Source of the DNA: Opitutia bacterium Tous-C1TDCM
GTDB lineage: Bacteria > Verrucomicrobiota > Verrucomicrobiia > Opitutales > Opitutaceae
NCBI GenBank assembly: GCA_002288455.1
Contig: NEUS01000026.1
Coordinates: forward strand, 1 to 38,758
Reading direction: 5' to 3'
DNA length: 38,758 nucleotides
The notes under the pieces were generated by a model. It had not been told where the DNA came from and did no database searches. It saw nothing but the letters and a program-made list of their open reading frames with translations. This document shows, in pieces, positions 1 through 7,939 of this stretch. The position numbers and the translations under genes were made by a program. How positions within the stretch are numbered: the first letter of the stretch is position 1; every line of letters begins with the position of its first letter.

Positions 1-226
1 TTTTGCGGAAATCGCGATCGCGCCGCACCGCTGCGGACTCGCGCACGCGAGCGGCGAGGTGGCCACGCCGCGCGGGCCGGTGAAGGTCGCGTGGCGCGAG
101 GCCGGCGGGGTTTTCCGGATCGAGGTCGAGACCCCGGCGGCGACGCCGGTGACGCTCCGGCTGCCCAACGGCGAGGAACGGCATTTCGGCGGCGGAAACT
201 ATACGGCGGAAGTGAAGCTCGGTTGA
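1..226 (+). CDS. Alpha-L-rhamnosidase (GH78), C-terminal end only
   Basis: Only the last 74 codons are in the window; the reading frame is open from base 2 to the TGA at 224-226. The peptide contains SGEVATPRGPVKVAWREAGG followed by a stretch rich in beta-strand residues and a GGGNYTAEV ending. This matches the C-terminal beta-sandwich of bacterial GH78 rhamnosidases, where a 'G.v.tprGpv.v.W' signature precedes a short strand-rich tail. Enzymes of the family hydrolyse terminal alpha-L-rhamnose from plant polysaccharides and glycosides, and most act outside the cytoplasm. The catalytic (alpha/alpha)6 domain lies outside the window, so activity cannot be judged. The next gene starts 4 bases after the stop, so the two are probably one operon. 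The family call rests on the C-terminal signature alone. Confidence 0.7.
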   Translation, partial: FAEIAIAPHRCGLAHASGEVATPRGPVKVAWREAGGVFRIEVETPAATPVTLRLPNGEERHFGGGNYTAEVKLG

Positions 227-230
227 AGCG

Positions 231-1082
231 ATGACATCACCGTTGCTGCTCCGGCACGAAAGCGGCCGCCACGTCGAGATCGCGACCGCGGCCGGCGCGC
301 TCCTGTGGCGCTACGTGTATGCGCCGGAGGTGCCGGCGAACGAGTCGCCGCGGCCGTATGCGCATCCGGTCTGCTCGGCGGCGGGCGACGTGCTCACGAA
401 TTTCCGGCCCAACGACCATCCTTGGCACCATGCCCTGAGCCTGACGATCGCGAGCGTCGGCGGCGTCAACTTTTGGGGCGGCCCGTCGCACCGCCGCGCG
501 GACGGTTACCAGTGGCGGGCGGACCACGGCGGGCAGCGGCACGTCGCGTGGCGGCAGCTCGCGCCGGAAGAGCTGCGCGAAACGGTCGAGTGGATCGGGC
601 CCGGCGGGGAAACGCTGCTCGCCGAGGAACGCCGGCTGCGGACGGAGCTCGTCGGCTCCGGCTGGTCGCTGCGGTGGACGAGCGAGTTGCGCAACGCGAG
701 CGGCCGCGAATTGGCGCTGGAAAACTACCACTCCCTCGGCGGCCTCGCCGGCTCGCATTACACGGGCCTGCAGTTCCGCGGCGCGCGCGACCTGCTCGAC
801 GACCACGGTGACGCCGCGATCGGCATCACGGCGGAAGGCGGGCTCGCCGGCGAAGCGGCCGTGCACGGGGCGGAGGCGGCGGCGATGGAATGGTCCTGCC
901 AGCACGACACGACGCTGCGGCGCACCCGCATCCGGTTCGAAAACCTCGGCGGGCCGCTGCCGTGGTTCGTGCGGAGGAAAAACCCGCTCGCCGCCTTTGC
1001 CTTTCACCGCGAGGCTGCGGTTCCCCTCGGCTCCGGCGCGCTCCTGCGCCTGGATCACCGCCTCACGTTCGCCCCTGCATGA
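231..1082 (+). CDS. DUF6807 (PmoA-like) family protein
   Basis: A 283-residue protein without signal peptide or membrane segment. The core near residues 40-85 has RPYAHPV, then NDHPWHHALSLTI and VNFWGG, the characteristic signature of DUF6807. Many databases misname this family 'methane oxygenase PmoA'; it has no relation to particulate methane monooxygenase. Members are beta-sandwich proteins found in sugar-catabolic clusters of Verrucomicrobiota, Planctomycetota, Bacteroidota and Actinobacteria. Their reaction is not known to me; the clustered histidines suggest metal or sugar binding, which is inference. It starts 4 bases after a GH78 gene and its TGA overlaps the next start (ATGA at 1079-1082), so it is translationally coupled on its downstream side. 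Context points to processing of a rhamnose-containing or related glycan. Confidence 0.75.
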   Translation: MTSPLLLRHESGRHVEIATAAGALLWRYVYAPEVPANESPRPYAHPVCSAAGDVLTNFRPNDHPWHHALSLTIASVGGVNFWGGPSHRRADGYQWRADHGGQRHVAWRQLAPEELRETVEWIGPGGETLLAEERRLRTELVGSGWSLRWTSELRNASGRELALENYHSLGGLAGSHYTGLQFRGARDLLDDHGDAAIGITAEGGLAGEAAVHGAEAAAMEWSCQHDTTLRRTRIRFENLGGPLPWFVRRKNPLAAFAFHREAAVPLGSGALLRLDHRLTFAPA

Positions 1083-2359
1083 ACCTCGACCGCAAAACTT
1101 TCCTGCGCACGGCCGTCCTCGCCCCCGCCGCGCTGGCGGCGGGCGCGCGGGCCGCGACGGCGGCCGCGCCCGCGCCCGCGCTGCCGGCCTACGACGCCCG
1201 GGAGCCGGAGCGTTTCTGGCAGGCGGTGCGCGACCTGTATCCGCTGACCAAGGACCGCGTGTACCTCAACACCGGCGGGCTCGGGCCGGCGTCGCGCCCG
1301 GCGCTGGACGCGATGGCGGCGACGACGGCGAAGCTGCAGGAGACGGGCGAGCACGGCCACGGCCAGTTCGCGGGCTTCCGGGCGACCGTGGCGGCGTTTC
1401 TCGGCGCGGATCCCGCGGGTCTGGCGTTCGTGCGCAACGCGACCGAGGGCAACGCGACCGTGGCGGCGGGGCTGCAACTGCAGGCGGGCGACGAGGTGAT
1501 CTTCGACGACCACGCGCATCCGGGCGGTTCGTTCGGGTGGTACCAGCAGGCGCGGCTGCGCGGACTGACGGTGAAACTTTTCACGCCCGATCCCGGCGAT
1601 CCGGCGACCAACCTCGCGCGGATCGCCGCACTCGTTACGCCGCGCACCCGGGCGGTGCAGGTTTCGCACATCACGGCGCCGACCGGCATCGTGCTGCCGG
1701 TGGCGGACATCGCGCGGCTCTGCCGCGAGCGCGGGATCTGGTTCCACATCGACGGCGCGCAATCGGCAGGGATGCTGCCGTTTTCGTTGCGCGAGATCGG
1801 CTGCGATTCCTTCGCGACGAGCGGCCACAAATGGCTCGGCGCCCCGCACGAGACCGGCGTGCTCTATGTGCGGCCCGACCGTCTCGACGCCGTCGCGCCG
1901 CTGCTGGTCGGGGCCTATTCCGGCGACCTGGATTTCCTGCCGGGCGAATTCAAGCTCGCGCCGACCGCACTGCGTTACGAGTACGGCACGCGGAACGTCG
2001 CGGCGGCGGCGGGGTTGGCCGCGGCGGTGCAGTTGCAGGAAAAAGTCGGCCGCGAACGGATCGCCGCCCGCGGCCGCGAACTCGCGGGCCGGGTGCACGC
2101 GGGGCTGGCGCGGATCGCGGGCGTCGAGGTGCTCTCGCCGACGCACCCCGCGGCCAGCAGCGCGATGGTGACGTTCCGCAGCGCGAAGGTGCCGCAGGAC
2201 ACGATGTTTTCGCGGTTGCTGAAGGAGCACGCGTTCCGCTGCCGGCCCGTGACCGAGCAAAAGATCAACGCGGTGCGCGTGTCGCTGCACGTCTTCAACT
2301 CGCCGGCCGAGTGCGACCGGTTGGTCGCGGCGACGGCGAAAATCACGGGGGCGGCGTGA
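1079..2359 (+). CDS. Exported class V aminotransferase-like PLP enzyme
   Basis: A 426-residue fold-type I PLP enzyme of the class V aminotransferase/cysteine desulfurase/isopenicillin-N-epimerase group. The start ATG at 1079 overlaps the previous stop (ATGA); a longer frame to 890 only shadows the upstream gene. Residues 1-30 form a signal with DRKTFLR followed by an alanine-rich hydrophobic stretch, resembling a degenerate Tat signal with Arg-Lys instead of Arg-Arg. Visible PLP features: HIDGAQ with Asp225 for the pyridine nitrogen and SGHKWLG with Lys251 for the Schiff base. The closest look is to isopenicillin-N-epimerase-like proteins, which often carry Tat signals, consistent with export of a folded cofactor-loaded enzyme. 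Substrate unknown. The gene converges on an exported RidA protein 29 bp downstream, which fits a role in imine or enamine chemistry. Fold is sure, reaction is not. Confidence 0.85.
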   Translation: MNLDRKTFLRTAVLAPAALAAGARAATAAAPAPALPAYDAREPERFWQAVRDLYPLTKDRVYLNTGGLGPASRPALDAMAATTAKLQETGEHGHGQFAGFRATVAAFLGADPAGLAFVRNATEGNATVAAGLQLQAGDEVIFDDHAHPGGSFGWYQQARLRGLTVKLFTPDPGDPATNLARIAALVTPRTRAVQVSHITAPTGIVLPVADIARLCRERGIWFHIDGAQSAGMLPFSLREIGCDSFATSGHKWLGAPHETGVLYVRPDRLDAVAPLLVGAYSGDLDFLPGEFKLAPTALRYEYGTRNVAAAAGLAAAVQLQEKVGRERIAARGRELAGRVHAGLARIAGVEVLSPTHPAASSAMVTFRSAKVPQDTMFSRLLKEHAFRCRPVTEQKINAVRVSLHVFNSPAECDRLVAATAKITGAA

Positions 2360-2380
2360 GGCGCGGGCGCGTCACGCCGC
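2351..2380. terminator. Possible bidirectional hairpin between convergent genes
   Basis: GCGGCGTGA at 2351-2359 pairs perfectly with TCACGCCGC at 2372-2380 across a 12-base loop. The left arm includes the TGA of the aminotransferase-like gene and the hairpin lies in the 29-bp gap before the end of the convergent RidA gene. There is no T-tract on either side, so a termination role is only a guess from position. Confidence 0.3.
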
Positions 2381-2388
2381 CGCGGCCG

Positions 2389-2925
2389 TCACTCGATCTC
2401 GGCGATGAGATCGATCTCGACGACGGCCCCGAGGGGCAGCGAGGCCATGCCGAGGGCGGCGCGCGCGTGGCGGCCCTTGTCGCCGAAGGCGGCGACGAGC
2501 AGGTCGGAGCAGGCGTTCATGACCTGCGGGTGGTTCTGGAATTCGTCGGTCGCGCGCACGTAGCCCGTCACGCGCACGATGCGCTTCACCTTCGACAGAT
2601 CGCCGATCTCTTTCTTCAGCGAAGCGAGCAACCCGAGCGTCGTCTGGCGCGCGGCGGCCTGGGCCTGGGCCTCGGTGGTGTCGGCGCCGACGCGGCCGAC
2701 GATGACTTTGCCGTCCGCGCCGCGCGGGAGGTGGCCGGCGAGGAAGACGAGGTTGCCGGTGCGGACCGCGGACACGTAGTTGGCGACCGGGGACGAAGCG
2801 ACGGGCAAGGTGTGGCCGAGGGCGGCGAGTTTCTCCTCCGGCGTGGCCGGGGCGGCGCCGAAGCCGGCGGCCGCGGAGCACAGCGCGAGGGACAGCGAGA
2901 CAAGAGCGCGGGTGGGGAAGGACAT
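2389..2925 (-). CDS. Exported RidA (YjgF/YER057c/UK114) family protein
   Basis: A 178-residue protein with an N-terminal signal peptide (about residues 1-24, cleavage near GFGA/AP) followed by a complete RidA domain. Recognisable pieces are SAVRTGNLVFLAGHLPR, VKRIVRVTGYV, and the family signature around residues 153-175, with Arg155 in HARAALGMASLPLGAVVEID. That arginine corresponds to the conserved residue that holds the substrate carboxylate in imine deaminases of the family. Cytosolic RidA hydrolyses reactive 2-aminoacrylate and related imines released by PLP enzymes; an exported version is less usual. The gene converges with an exported PLP enzyme and its start is 44 bp from a divergent beta-propeller gene. 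The subfamily (with the ASLPLGA..VEID ending) may not be a deaminase at all, so the reaction stays open. Confidence 0.85.
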   Translation of the reverse strand: MSFPTRALVSLSLALCSAAAGFGAAPATPEEKLAALGHTLPVASSPVANYVSAVRTGNLVFLAGHLPRGADGKVIVGRVGADTTEAQAQAAARQTTLGLLASLKKEIGDLSKVKRIVRVTGYVRATDEFQNHPQVMNACSDLLVAAFGDKGRHARAALGMASLPLGAVVEIDLIAEIE

Positions 2926-2969
2926 GCGGCCAAGCGTGCGGGCGAAGCCCGGCTTGGCGAGCGGACTTT

Positions 2970-3992
2970 ATGCGATTGAAACAACCCCGATGGCTCCAGG
3001 CCCTGCTGCTGGCCGCGGCCGGCACCGCCGCCGCGCCCGCGGCCGCGGCCGAGCCGAAACACGACCTCTACGTCTGCGCCAACGTCTCGGGCCAGGCCCA
3101 GGTAATGGGCAGCCGCGTGGCCTCGCCGAGCGGGCTGTACCGCTCCGTCGACCGCCAGACCTTCGTGCCGATGGGCTTTCCCCACATCCGGCTCTTCACG
3201 CTGACGCACGACGTGCGCGAGCCGTCGACCCTGTTCCTCGCGACCCTCGACGGCGTGATCCGGGCGCGGAACCACGGCGCACAGTGGCGCACGATGACGA
3301 GCTGGGACATGACGGAGCCGAAGAGCATCGCCTTCGATCCGAACGCGCCGGACATCATTTACGCGGGGTTGCCGGACGGCATCGCGGTTTCGCCGGACCG
3401 CGGCCAGACGTGGCGGCGGCAGAACGACGGCATCGCGCGGCGCTACACCCAGACGATCACGGTGGATCGTACGCAGGCGGGCCGGGTGCTCGCGGGCACG
3501 GAGAAGGGCATTTTCCTGACGGAGGACGGCGCGAAGACCTGGCGGCTGGTGCAGCCGACCGACAAAACGACCTATGATCTCCGGCAATCGCCGCACGATG
3601 CGAAGGAGTTTTTCGCGGTGACGTCGAGCGACGGTGCTTTTCGTTCGCGGGATCGCGGCGCGACGTGGCAGCCGGTGCCCTCGGTGCCGAAAGAGCGCAC
3701 GCTGCACAATTTCGACTACGACCGCCGCGAGGCGAAGCGTCTCGTGTACGGCGGCTGGGGCGCGGGCGTGCAGGTGAGCGAGGACGGCGGCGCGACCTGG
3801 ACGGACCGCACGGCGGGTTTGCCGAACCGCGAGATCTGGCGCGTGGCGCTCGACCCGGATATCCCGGGCCGGCTTTACGCCGCACCTTACCAGCAGCCGC
3901 TGTTTGTATCCGACGACCTCGGGGCCACGTGGCGGCCGCTGTACTTCGAGAAAGCCATCGTGTTCGACCTCGTCTTCGTCCCGCGTTCATGA
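2970..3992 (+). CDS. Exported seven-Asp-box (BNR) beta-propeller protein
   Basis: 340 residues with a signal peptide (about 1-27, ending AAAAEP). After it come seven evenly spaced Asp-box-like units: GLYRSVDR, GVIRARNHGAQW, GIAVSPDRGQTW, GIFLTEDGAKTW, GAFRSRDRGATW, GVQVSEDGGATW and PLFVSDDLGATW. The S-x-D-x-G-x-T-W pattern and roughly 40-residue period predict a seven-bladed propeller like Ycf48/HCF136 or sortilin-type VPS10 propellers, not a catalytic sialidase, because no arginine triad is evident. Such proteins bind partners or ligands in the periplasm or at the outer membrane. The TGA overlaps the next gene's ATG (ATGA at 3989-3992), so the two are coupled and probably act together. Function is unknown beyond the fold. 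Confidence 0.8.
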   Translation: MRLKQPRWLQALLLAAAGTAAAPAAAAEPKHDLYVCANVSGQAQVMGSRVASPSGLYRSVDRQTFVPMGFPHIRLFTLTHDVREPSTLFLATLDGVIRARNHGAQWRTMTSWDMTEPKSIAFDPNAPDIIYAGLPDGIAVSPDRGQTWRRQNDGIARRYTQTITVDRTQAGRVLAGTEKGIFLTEDGAKTWRLVQPTDKTTYDLRQSPHDAKEFFAVTSSDGAFRSRDRGATWQPVPSVPKERTLHNFDYDRREAKRLVYGGWGAGVQVSEDGGATWTDRTAGLPNREIWRVALDPDIPGRLYAAPYQQPLFVSDDLGATWRPLYFEKAIVFDLVFVPRS

Positions 3993-5866
3993 ACCCCGCG
4001 ACCCTTTTTCCCATGCGTTTTTCGCGTTTTCTGACGGTGGTAATTTTCGGTGCGCTCGCCGCCGCCGGGTCGGCCCAGCCCGCTTTCACGGGGCCGGTGC
4101 CGGACCGCGGCCCGGTCAACGACGTCTCGCTCCGGCGCAACCAGTACCTCGAGCGTCGCGCCGAGGTGCTGGCTTGGCGGGCGGCGCTGGCGAAACCGGG
4201 CGAGCCGGCGACCTTCGGCCTGGCGGAAGTGGTGGCGAAATTGGCGCGGCGGGAGGACGCCGCGGCGGCCTCGGAGCGCGTGATCGAGCTGATGAAGAAG
4301 CCGTCGGGCGACATGTTCTGGATGTTTCCCGTCACCTGCATCTCGTACCTCGGCCGCGACCAGCTGACGCCGGCGGCGAAGACGGCGATCCGCGACGCGT
4401 GGCGCACCTACATGCCGCTGCGCGGCGACACGGAGAACCACTGGGTGATGTACTACACGTCGATGTACCTCATGGCCCAGCTGTGGCCGAACGAGCCCGG
4501 CGAGCGTTGGTTCAACGGCAAGAGCTCCGCGGAAATCTCGGCCGAGGCGCAGGCCTGGCTGCTCGACTGGATGAAGCTCACGACGACGATCGGGCAGGGC
4601 GAGTACGACTGCACGCACTACATCGGCGAATACACGATCCCGATGCTGTACCTCGCCGCCTGGGCGCAGGATCCGGCGATGCGGCAGCGCGGCCGCATGA
4701 TGCTCGACTACGTGCTGGCGGACTACACGGTGGATACGCTCGACGGCATCTACATCGGCGCGCACGCGCGCACGGACGACCGGCAGGTTTTGGAAAAGTG
4801 GAACGGCCTCTCGTCGTTCTTCGGTTGGTTGCTCTTCGGCAATTGTCCGCCGCCGGCGGCCTACGGCGGCTGGGGGCTGTATTTCGCCGCCGTCGCGAAC
4901 CACTACGACCTGCCCGAAGTGATCTACCGCATCGGCACGGACCGCAGCGGCCCGTACACGCAGTTCGAGCGCAAGCGCACGCGCCACCGCTGGCGCAACA
5001 GCGACCTGCGCAACGCGCCCGTCTACAAACAGAGCTACGTCACCGCGGATTACGCGCTCGGTTCCGACCAGGGCGGCCTGCTCCAGCCGATCCAGCAGCA
5101 TTCCTGGGACGTCACCTGGGCGGTGCCGGACCCGCGCGGCGTGCACAACACGATGTTCTCCGTGCAGCCGCACTACGGGGCCGACGAGCTGATGATGTAT
5201 TTCACGGAGATGCCCGACTACATGCCGGCGTCGGTGACCTTCCAGGGCAAACCGACCTACACGGCGCCGACGAAGCTGCTCGGCGGTTCGCCCTACGAGC
5301 AGATTTTCCAGCAGGACGACGCGCTCGTCTCGCTGACGAAGGTGCCGCCCGGGACGACGTTCGAGCACGTGAACGGTTTCTTTTCCAAGGACCTCGCGAA
5401 ACTCGAGGAGGATGCGTCGGGCTGGATCTTCGCGCAGGGCGGCCGCGCCTACCTCGCGTACCGACCGCTCGCGCCGTACACGTGGCAGCCCATCGAGGGC
5501 GGCGGCAAACGGCTCTATTCGGAATCGCGCCGCAACGGCACGATTTTGCAGGTGGCCTCGGCGGCCGAGTTCAAGACCTGGGACGACTTCAAGGCCGCGA
5601 TCCGCGCCTTGCCGCTGACCCTCGCGACCGACCCGTTGCCGCGGGTGAGTTTCACGACGTTGCGCGGCCGCAAACTCGAGCTCGCCTACGGTGCGGCGCC
5701 GAAAGTCGACGGCCGGACCATCGACCACGCCAAGGAATGGAAACTCTTCGCCGGCCCTTACCTCAACGCCGAGGTCGGCAGCGGCACGCTCACGATCACG
5801 CACGGCCGGCTGAAACGCGTGCTCGATTTCAACACGGTCACGGCGACCGATACCGTGAAGCCCTGA
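3989..5866 (+). CDS. Exported protein of unknown function, possible alpha-toroid
   Basis: 625 residues from ATG 3989, which overlaps the previous stop (ATGA); ATG 4013 (617 residues) gives a more typical signal peptide, MRFSRFLTVVIFGALAAAG, so the start is uncertain. After the signal, residues about 40-340 are helix-rich with many Trp and Tyr (MFWMFPVTC, ENHWVMYYTSMYLMAQLW, YDCTHYIGEYTIPMLYLAAW), the look of an (alpha/alpha)n toroid as in polysaccharide lyases and heparinase-like proteins. The second half is strand-rich. I recognise no catalytic signature and do not assign an enzyme class. Candidate functional residues are the conserved-looking Cys-Thr-His-Tyr and Asn-His-Trp clusters. Location among sugar-catabolism genes suggests a polysaccharide-active or binding role, which is inference. 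Confidence 0.8.
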   Translation: MNPATLFPMRFSRFLTVVIFGALAAAGSAQPAFTGPVPDRGPVNDVSLRRNQYLERRAEVLAWRAALAKPGEPATFGLAEVVAKLARREDAAAASERVIELMKKPSGDMFWMFPVTCISYLGRDQLTPAAKTAIRDAWRTYMPLRGDTENHWVMYYTSMYLMAQLWPNEPGERWFNGKSSAEISAEAQAWLLDWMKLTTTIGQGEYDCTHYIGEYTIPMLYLAAWAQDPAMRQRGRMMLDYVLADYTVDTLDGIYIGAHARTDDRQVLEKWNGLSSFFGWLLFGNCPPPAAYGGWGLYFAAVANHYDLPEVIYRIGTDRSGPYTQFERKRTRHRWRNSDLRNAPVYKQSYVTADYALGSDQGGLLQPIQQHSWDVTWAVPDPRGVHNTMFSVQPHYGADELMMYFTEMPDYMPASVTFQGKPTYTAPTKLLGGSPYEQIFQQDDALVSLTKVPPGTTFEHVNGFFSKDLAKLEEDASGWIFAQGGRAYLAYRPLAPYTWQPIEGGGKRLYSESRRNGTILQVASAAEFKTWDDFKAAIRALPLTLATDPLPRVSFTTLRGRKLELAYGAAPKVDGRTIDHAKEWKLFAGPYLNAEVGSGTLTITHGRLKRVLDFNTVTATDTVKP

Positions 5867-5883
5867 GCGCGGGCGGCTGAAGC

Positions 5884-5972
5884 TGAACCACAGAGGCACG
5901 GAGGCCACGGAGAAGAGGGAATGAGTTTGTCGAGGGTGCTTGGCTCCGTGTCCTCTGTGCCTCTGTGGTTCA
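5884..5972. repeat. Near-perfect 29-bp inverted repeat, 'CACAGAGGCACGGAGG' type
   Basis: The arm at 5884-5912 (TGAACCACAGAGGCACGGAG onward) matches the reverse complement of 5944-5972 at 27 of 29 positions, with a 31-base spacer. It lies between the stop of the unknown exported protein and the M28 peptidase start. The arms are internally repetitive (CACAGAGG / CACGGAGG / CACGGAG). A diverged relative lies at 12801-12960. Sequences of this flavour are scattered in intergenic DNA of several high-GC bacterial groups. Transcribed, it would form a long stable hairpin. Confidence 0.8.
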
Positions 5973-5992
5973 AATCTCCTCCCTGTCTTCCC

Positions 5993-7378
5993 ATGGAATT
6001 CCGTAGTTCAAACCCATTCTGTCCCGCGCGCCGTTCGTTTCGCTCGGCGGCGCTCGCGATTTCGCTGCTGGCCGGCGGCGTCGCGCCGGCGGCGGAGCCG
6101 CTGGCGCCGCATGCGTTTCTCACGCAACTCTGCGACGACTTCGGCGGGCGGGTGACGGGCCTGGCCCCCAACGCGCAGGCGATGGAGCGGCTGGCGACCG
6201 AGCTGCGCGCGCTCGGCTACGCGCCGGAGTGGCAGCGGTTTTCCATGCCGGGATGGGAGCGCGGCGACGACCGCGCCGAGGTGGTCGCGCCTTTCGCGCG
6301 GCCCCTGCGCGTCGCTTCGCTGAGCTACACGCAGCCGCACGCGGCGTTCACGGCCGACGTCGTCGACCTCGGCAACGCGGTCGCCGCCGATCTCGACCGT
6401 CTCGCGACCCGCGGCAAGATCGGCCTGCTCTCCGCGAGTACCGCGCTGCAGACCCGCGACATCGCCGCGATGGCGGAAGCGCGGGGATTGCGGGCGGTGT
6501 TTTTCATCAACCGCGAGGGCGGCGCGCAGTTGCTGGCGCGCACGGGCAGTTTCTCGGGCGCACCGTTGGCCGTGCCGATCTATTCGCTCGCGCAGGAAGA
6601 GGGCAAATGGCTGCAGCGGTTGCTCGCGCGCGGGCGCCCGGTGCAGGTGAAACTGGAAACCAAGTCCCGGTGCCGTCCCGTCGAGACCGCCAATCTTCGC
6701 GTCGTCATTCCGGGCCGCGCGGCGTCGCGCGTGATTGTCGGGGCGCATTTCGACAGCTGGGATCTCGGGCAGGGCGCCATGGACAACGGCATCGGGATTG
6801 CGCAGCTCTACGCGCTGGCGTTGGCGCTGCGCGGGGCGAGGCCGCACCACACCGTCGAGCTGATTTGGTTCAACGGCGAGGAGCAGGGACTTTTCGGATC
6901 GCGGCATGCGGCGGCGCAGCTCGGCGATACGCCGGTGGCGGCGATGGTGAATCTGGACATGGTCGGCGTCCCGATCGGGGTGAACGCACTCGGCGACGAT
7001 TCGCTCGTGCCGTATCTGGAAAAATGGCACGCCGCCCGCGGGGAAAAGGGCAAGCTGCCGAAGGGCGTGGAGAACCTGAACTGGATCGGGAGCGACCACA
7101 CGCCGTACCAGCTGGCCGGCGTGCGCACGGTGACGTTCAACGGCCCGATCCCGCGCGAGTCGGTGCGTTATTACCACGACGTCGCCGACACGATCGACAA
7201 GGTGACGCCGGCGTTGATCGACGATTCGGCCGCGGTCGTGACGAGCCTGGTACGCGCCTTGGCCGACGATCCCGCGCTGGCCGCGTTTCGCCGCGACCCC
7301 GGCGAAACGGAGAAGCTCTTCACGCGCTACGGCCTGGAAAAACGCCTGCAGGCGATGGGCTTGGCGCCGAGGAAGTGA
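5993..7378 (+). CDS. Exported M28 family zinc aminopeptidase with PA domain
   Basis: 461 residues from ATG 5993; the frame opens at 5921 but that part runs through the inverted repeat, and a signal peptide (about residues 12-34, ending GGVAPAAE) follows Met 5993. A PA-type insert occupies about residues 100-225 (LLSASTALQTRD, VFFINREGG). The peptidase core holds all five zinc ligands plus the general base: His252 and Asp264 (GAHFDS, GAMDNG), Glu296-Glu297 (NGEEQG; base then ligand), Asp322 (NLDMVG) and His395 (YYHDVADT). A complete set predicts an active di-zinc exopeptidase of the aminopeptidase or carboxypeptidase Q type, acting outside the cytoplasm on peptides. It is separated from the upstream gene by the inverted repeat and is likely its own transcript. 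Confidence 0.9.
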   Translation: MEFRSSNPFCPARRSFRSAALAISLLAGGVAPAAEPLAPHAFLTQLCDDFGGRVTGLAPNAQAMERLATELRALGYAPEWQRFSMPGWERGDDRAEVVAPFARPLRVASLSYTQPHAAFTADVVDLGNAVAADLDRLATRGKIGLLSASTALQTRDIAAMAEARGLRAVFFINREGGAQLLARTGSFSGAPLAVPIYSLAQEEGKWLQRLLARGRPVQVKLETKSRCRPVETANLRVVIPGRAASRVIVGAHFDSWDLGQGAMDNGIGIAQLYALALALRGARPHHTVELIWFNGEEQGLFGSRHAAAQLGDTPVAAMVNLDMVGVPIGVNALGDDSLVPYLEKWHAARGEKGKLPKGVENLNWIGSDHTPYQLAGVRTVTFNGPIPRESVRYYHDVADTIDKVTPALIDDSAAVVTSLVRALADDPALAAFRRDPGETEKLFTRYGLEKRLQAMGLAPRK

Positions 7379-7393
7379 AGGAAGGAGGGGCGG

Positions 7394-7420
7394 TAAGCGG
7401 GAAGCTTTAAGCGGGAAGCT
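7394..7420. repeat. Direct repeat TAAGCGGGAAGCT x2
   Basis: Two identical 13-base copies (7394-7406 and 7408-7420) in the 99-bp gap between the M28 gene and the toxin-like gene. The AAGCT core resembles the words around 32813-32974. Confidence 0.7.
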
Positions 7421-7477
7421 CGGAGTTCGCGGTGCGGTGGTTGGCCGCGGCGAGCGCCGGTGGGCTTCAGGCTGGGA

Positions 7478-7939
7478 TCAAGGGGCGGGATCGTTTCCCA
7501 GCAGGCGAAGCTGCAGGCCGTGCGTGACGTAGACCTCGAAATCGCGATCCAGCGTCACGAACTCCAGGTTGCCCGAGATAGCGAAGGCGGCGAGGTAGGC
7601 ATCCATCCAGACCTTGGGCGAGGCGGTCTCGCGGGCGGCGAGTTGATGCCAGAGCGCGACGGCGCCGGGAGGTTCCTCCAGATAGTCCACTCCGGGCCGG
7701 GCTTTCAGTGCGGCAAGCGCGGAGAGGGCATGCCGGTTCGTCATGCCTTCCGCTCCGTAGCGCATCAGCAGGCGGGGCGTAGTGGCCAAGCGAAGAAAAC
7801 TCTGCTCCGTCGCACGGCAAAAGAGAATCCGTTCCGACAGCGTCGACTGCCGGAGAACCGCCATGCATTCCCGGTGGAAAGCGTGGGCCGTGAAGGTCGC
7901 CGCCACCCAGACGTTCGAATCAAGGAGCGAGGCCGGCAC
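7478..7939 (-). CDS. PIN-domain toxin, VapC family
   Basis: 153 residues; the start codon is GTG at 7939, inside the 3' end of the upstream antitoxin-like gene (20-base overlap), the usual arrangement for a toxin-antitoxin pair. PIN acidic residues are all visible: Asp7 (LLDSN), Glu45 (ATEQSF), Asp113 (VWMDAYLAAF) and Asp131 (FVTLDRD). The spacing and the VTLDRDF ending fit a VapC-type single-strand RNase. Toxins of the family cleave tRNA or rRNA when released from the antitoxin; the target here cannot be read from sequence. The gene is full length and has no disruption. It sits at the edge of a block with restriction-type genes, consistent with a mobile or defence-associated segment. Confidence 0.85.
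   Translation of the reverse strand: MPASLLDSNVWVAATFTAHAFHRECMAVLRQSTLSERILFCRATEQSFLRLATTPRLLMRYGAEGMTNRHALSALAALKARPGVDYLEEPPGAVALWHQLAARETASPKVWMDAYLAAFAISGNLEFVTLDRDFEVYVTHGLQLRLLGNDPAP

Noticed and set aside
231..1082. Methane monooxygenase subunit (PmoA)
   Set aside because: The database name is misleading; the protein has no membrane helices and carries the DUF6807 signature instead.
5960..5980. T-loop of a tRNA gene (GTGGTTCAAATCTC)
   Set aside because: The GGTTCAAATC resemblance is part of the 29-bp inverted repeat; no acceptor, D or anticodon arms can be formed around it.
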